Below are positions 6,630 through 6,892 of a stretch of 6,892 bases of DNA, in pieces. The stretch covers positions 1-6,892 of the forward strand of contig JAITKD010000068.1 in assembly GCA_031278575.1 (NCBI GenBank), read 5' to 3'. This DNA is from Spirochaetaceae bacterium. Its GTDB lineage: Bacteria; Spirochaetota; Spirochaetia; Treponematales; Breznakiellaceae. The notes under the pieces were generated by a model. That model worked only from the letters and a program-made list of their open reading frames with translations. It did no database searches and was not told where the DNA came from. The position numbers were made by a program, and so were the translations under genes. Each line of letters opens with the position of its first letter. Position 1 is the stretch's first letter.

Positions 6630-6892
6630 ATGGCAAGAACAACACCATCATCCGGCGGCTCCTCCGTTGGGTCGGCGGGGGGTAAAAAGAAGGGAGGAAA
6701 AGAATTTTCCGGCAGGCAAAAGGCCGCCATATTCCTGGTTAGTATCGGATCGGATATTTCCGCGGAAATTTTCAAGCACCTCCGGGAAGATGAAATTGAA
6801 ACCCTTACCTTTGAAATCGCCCGGCTCGAAACCATAGAACCGGAACAAAAGGACTCTATCCTTACGGAGTTCAACGAACTCATGATGGCCAA
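6630..6892 (+). CDS. fliG: Flagellar motor switch protein FliG, N-terminal part (3' end outside window)
   Basis: The first 87 codons of a gene cut by the window end. From residue 28 it matches the FliG N-terminal domain: GRQKAAIFLVSIGSDISAEI, then FKHLREDEIETLTFEIARLE and FNELMM. This domain binds the FliF C-terminus; the missing middle and C-terminal domains would contact FliM and the stator. Residues 1-27 are a Ser/Gly/Lys-rich tail (MARTTPSSGG, GGKKKGGK) with no family signature, longer than in enteric FliG. GGAGG (6617-6621) lies 8 nt before ATG 6630, and the fliF stop is 3 nt upstream, so fliF and fliG are probably translationally coupled. Treponemes are known to carry two fliG paralogues; by position this would correspond to the flgB-operon copy, usually called fliG2, but the assignment is inferred from context only. 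Confidence 0.93.
   Translation, partial: MARTTPSSGGSSVGSAGGKKKGGKEFSGRQKAAIFLVSIGSDISAEIFKHLREDEIETLTFEIARLETIEPEQKDSILTEFNELMMA

Noticed and set aside
6586..6837. 83-codon plus-strand open frame across the fliF-fliG junction
   Set aside because: It runs out of frame through the end of fliF and the clearly recognisable FliG N-domain and has no features of its own.

Overview
This window looks like a chromosomal core region from a spirochaete, most likely a relatively GC-rich Treponema (termite-gut type treponemes are one possibility). That assignment is inferred from protein features and gene order: an hslVU block with a Xer recombinase leading directly into the flgB-flgC-fliE-fliF-fliG cluster, and a FliF of 568 residues with an EAxxxWLLED-type C-terminus. 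No ribosomal or other taxonomic marker is present. All genes are on the + strand and packed tightly, and base and codon use look uniform, with many CGG, CCC and GGG codons. I see no mobile element, CRISPR array, tRNA or rRNA.

Region 1 (1-3410) is a compact housekeeping block. It holds the C-terminal zinc-ribbon end of DNA topoisomerase I (topA), a XerC/XerD-family tyrosine recombinase with all six catalytic residues, and the two parts of the HslUV (ClpQY) ATP-dependent protease. The start of each gene overlaps the end of the one before (14 nt, ATGA and TAATG), so co-transcription and translational coupling are likely. HslV carries a 15-residue sequence ahead of its catalytic threonine. HslU is about 90 residues longer than the E. 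coli protein because of an N-terminal extension and a Gly/Met- then Glu/Pro-rich insert in the I-domain.

Region 2 (3411-3565) is a 155-bp AT-rich gap, the longest non-coding stretch here. It contains a strong imperfect inverted repeat and, further down, a possible sigma-28-like flagellar promoter. It probably separates the protease block from the flagellar operon.

Region 3 (3566-6892) is the start of a flagellar basal-body operon. It encodes the proximal rod proteins FlgB and FlgC, the MS-ring/rod adaptor FliE, the MS-ring protein FliF, and the N-terminus of the switch protein FliG, which is cut by the window end. In spirochaetes these build the motor of the periplasmic flagella.

The order topA-xerC-hslV-hslU-flgB-flgC-fliE-fliF-fliG mirrors Bacillus subtilis topA-(trmFO)-codV-clpQ-clpY-codY-flgB-flgC-fliE-fliF-fliG, with the AT-rich gap lying where codY is in Bacillus. 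I find no undescribed system. The points worth a second look are the HslU insert with its slippage-prone G tracts, the HslV leader, the intergenic palindrome, and the half zinc ribbon at the end of TopA.
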